Part shown: piece by piece, positions 31,944 through 32,519 of the stretch | Numbering within the stretch: the first letter of the stretch is position 1 | Layout of the letters: every line of letters starts with the position of its first letter | DNA from: Chloroflexota bacterium | Lineage (GTDB): Bacteria; Chloroflexota; Limnocylindria; Limnocylindrales; CSP1-4 | Direction: 5' to 3' | Assembly: GCA_021786265.1 (NCBI GenBank) | Contig: JAJYNP010000202.1 | Coordinates: forward strand, 1 to 32,519 | DNA length: 32,519 bases | Program-made: the position numbers and the translations under genes | Notes under the pieces: model-generated | Database searches by the model: none | Seen by the model: the letters and a program-made list of their open reading frames with translations, nothing else | Told to the model about the DNA's origin: nothing

Positions 31944-32519
31944 AGCGCGATCCCGAAGCCGCGGGCCAGCGTCTGGAGGCCGATGACGACCAGGACGGGA
32001 AGGAAGATGAGGCGGACGTGGCGGTTCGTGAGGCGCGGCAGGAGGCGCGCGCCCGCGGTCGCGCCGGCGAGGACCCCGAGGGCGACCGGCGCGGCGATCG
32101 TCGGGTCGACGTCGCCCCGCCCGAGGTAGATGCCCGCCGAGGCCGCGGCGGTGACCCCGATCATGAAGTTGCTCGTCGCCGAGGACACCTTCATCGGTAG
32201 GCGCATCGCCCCGTCCATCGCGACGACCTTGAGGGCGCCGGACCCGATCCCGAGGAGCCCGGAGACGACCCCGGCCACGCCCATGAGGGCGAACCCGAGC
32301 GGCACGCGCTGGGCCGCGTAGGGGACCTCCCGGCCGAGCCGCGCGTCGGGGTAGCTGCGGACGAGGCGGAGCCGCGCCGCGAGCGACGAGACGGCCGTCT
32401 CCGGCGGGATCTCCTCGCCGAGCCGGAGGGCCTGCTGGGCCGCCGAGAAGAGGAGGACGACGCCGAGGAGGACGAACAGGAAGCCCGGCGCGACGACCGC
32501 GGCGAGGAGCGCCCCGGCA
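31940..32519 (-). CDS. TSUP family (TauE/SafE-like) membrane transporter, start outside the window
   Basis: The frame is open from the right edge of the window to TGA at 31942-31940, giving about 192 C-terminal residues. It contains the family repeat motif VAGVVSGLLGIGSGALKV, a conserved SSATSNFMIGVTA segment and five or so hydrophobic helices, with a soluble loop (about 32,310-32,430) containing LGEEIPPETAVSSL. TSUP proteins export sulfite, sulfoacetate or related organic anions; the substrate here is unknown. A GTG at about 32,305 is internal to conserved sequence and is not the start. It forms a unit with DUF1634. Confidence 0.92.
   Translation of the reverse strand, partial: AGALLAAVVAPGFLFVLLGVVLLFSAAQQALRLGEEIPPETAVSSLAARLRLVRSYPDARLGREVPYAAQRVPLGFALMGVAGVVSGLLGIGSGALKVVAMDGAMRLPMKVSSATSNFMIGVTAAASAGIYLGRGDVDPTIAAPVALGVLAGATAGARLLPRLTNRHVRLIFLPVLVVIGLQTLARGFGIAL

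Overview
The window is high-GC bacterial DNA made of two unlike parts. Positions 1 to about 26,711 form a defence-gene island. Positions 26,712 to 32,519 are ordinary chromosome, visibly richer in G+C and with housekeeping genes (tRNA-Arg, two cyclophilins, a HisA-like enzyme, threonine aldolase, tRNA-Asp, a cupredoxin, and a TSUP exporter with its DUF1634 partner). Composition, gene content and frequent GTG starts suggest Chloroflexota (Limnocylindria-like) or another high-GC phylum. This placement is inference and is not settled by any marker gene here.

Island layout, left to right. (1) The end of a truncated gene (1-129) precedes a tightly overlapping plus-strand operon: a PUA-like protein, a small conserved protein, then a DUF6361 protein, a two-motif phospholipase D-like protein and a large SF2 helicase. 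The last three match the architecture of the Azaca anti-phage system (ZacA-ZacB-ZacC) as I remember it. (2) A minus-strand pair follows, an AAA+ ATPase coupled by GTGA to a full-length type I restriction subunit HsdR, with no HsdM or HsdS in the window. (3) A plus-strand trio encodes a TIGR04255-family protein, an Xre/MbcA-like regulator and an uncharacterised protein with a TQTCDL motif. (4) A minus-strand four-gene operon encodes a DUF499 ATPase, a DUF3780 protein, a DUF1156 DNA methyltransferase and a PLD-SNF2 helicase fusion. It resembles type 3 BREX and Argonaute-neighbourhood modules but has no PglZ. (5) About 700 bp of repeat-rich DNA lead into a short overlooked gene (59 codons) and a large serine recombinase whose reading frame ends inside a tRNA-Arg(CCG) gene. 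That tRNA marks the right edge of the island. The left edge lies outside the window.

Beyond the tRNA, on the chromosomal side, is a well-formed promoter, about 165 nt of DNA with several perfect hairpins, and a strong terminator-like hairpin. I read this as an unannotated structured small RNA gene.

Within the modules nearly every gene junction is a 1- or 4-base stop/start overlap, so each module is probably one translationally coupled unit. The modules alternate in strand, which suggests sequential cargo acquisition beside the recombinase. The least-described parts are the PglZ-less DUF499/DUF3780/DUF1156/PLD-SNF2 operon, the HsdR-ATPase pair, the TIGR04255 trio and the small RNA candidate.
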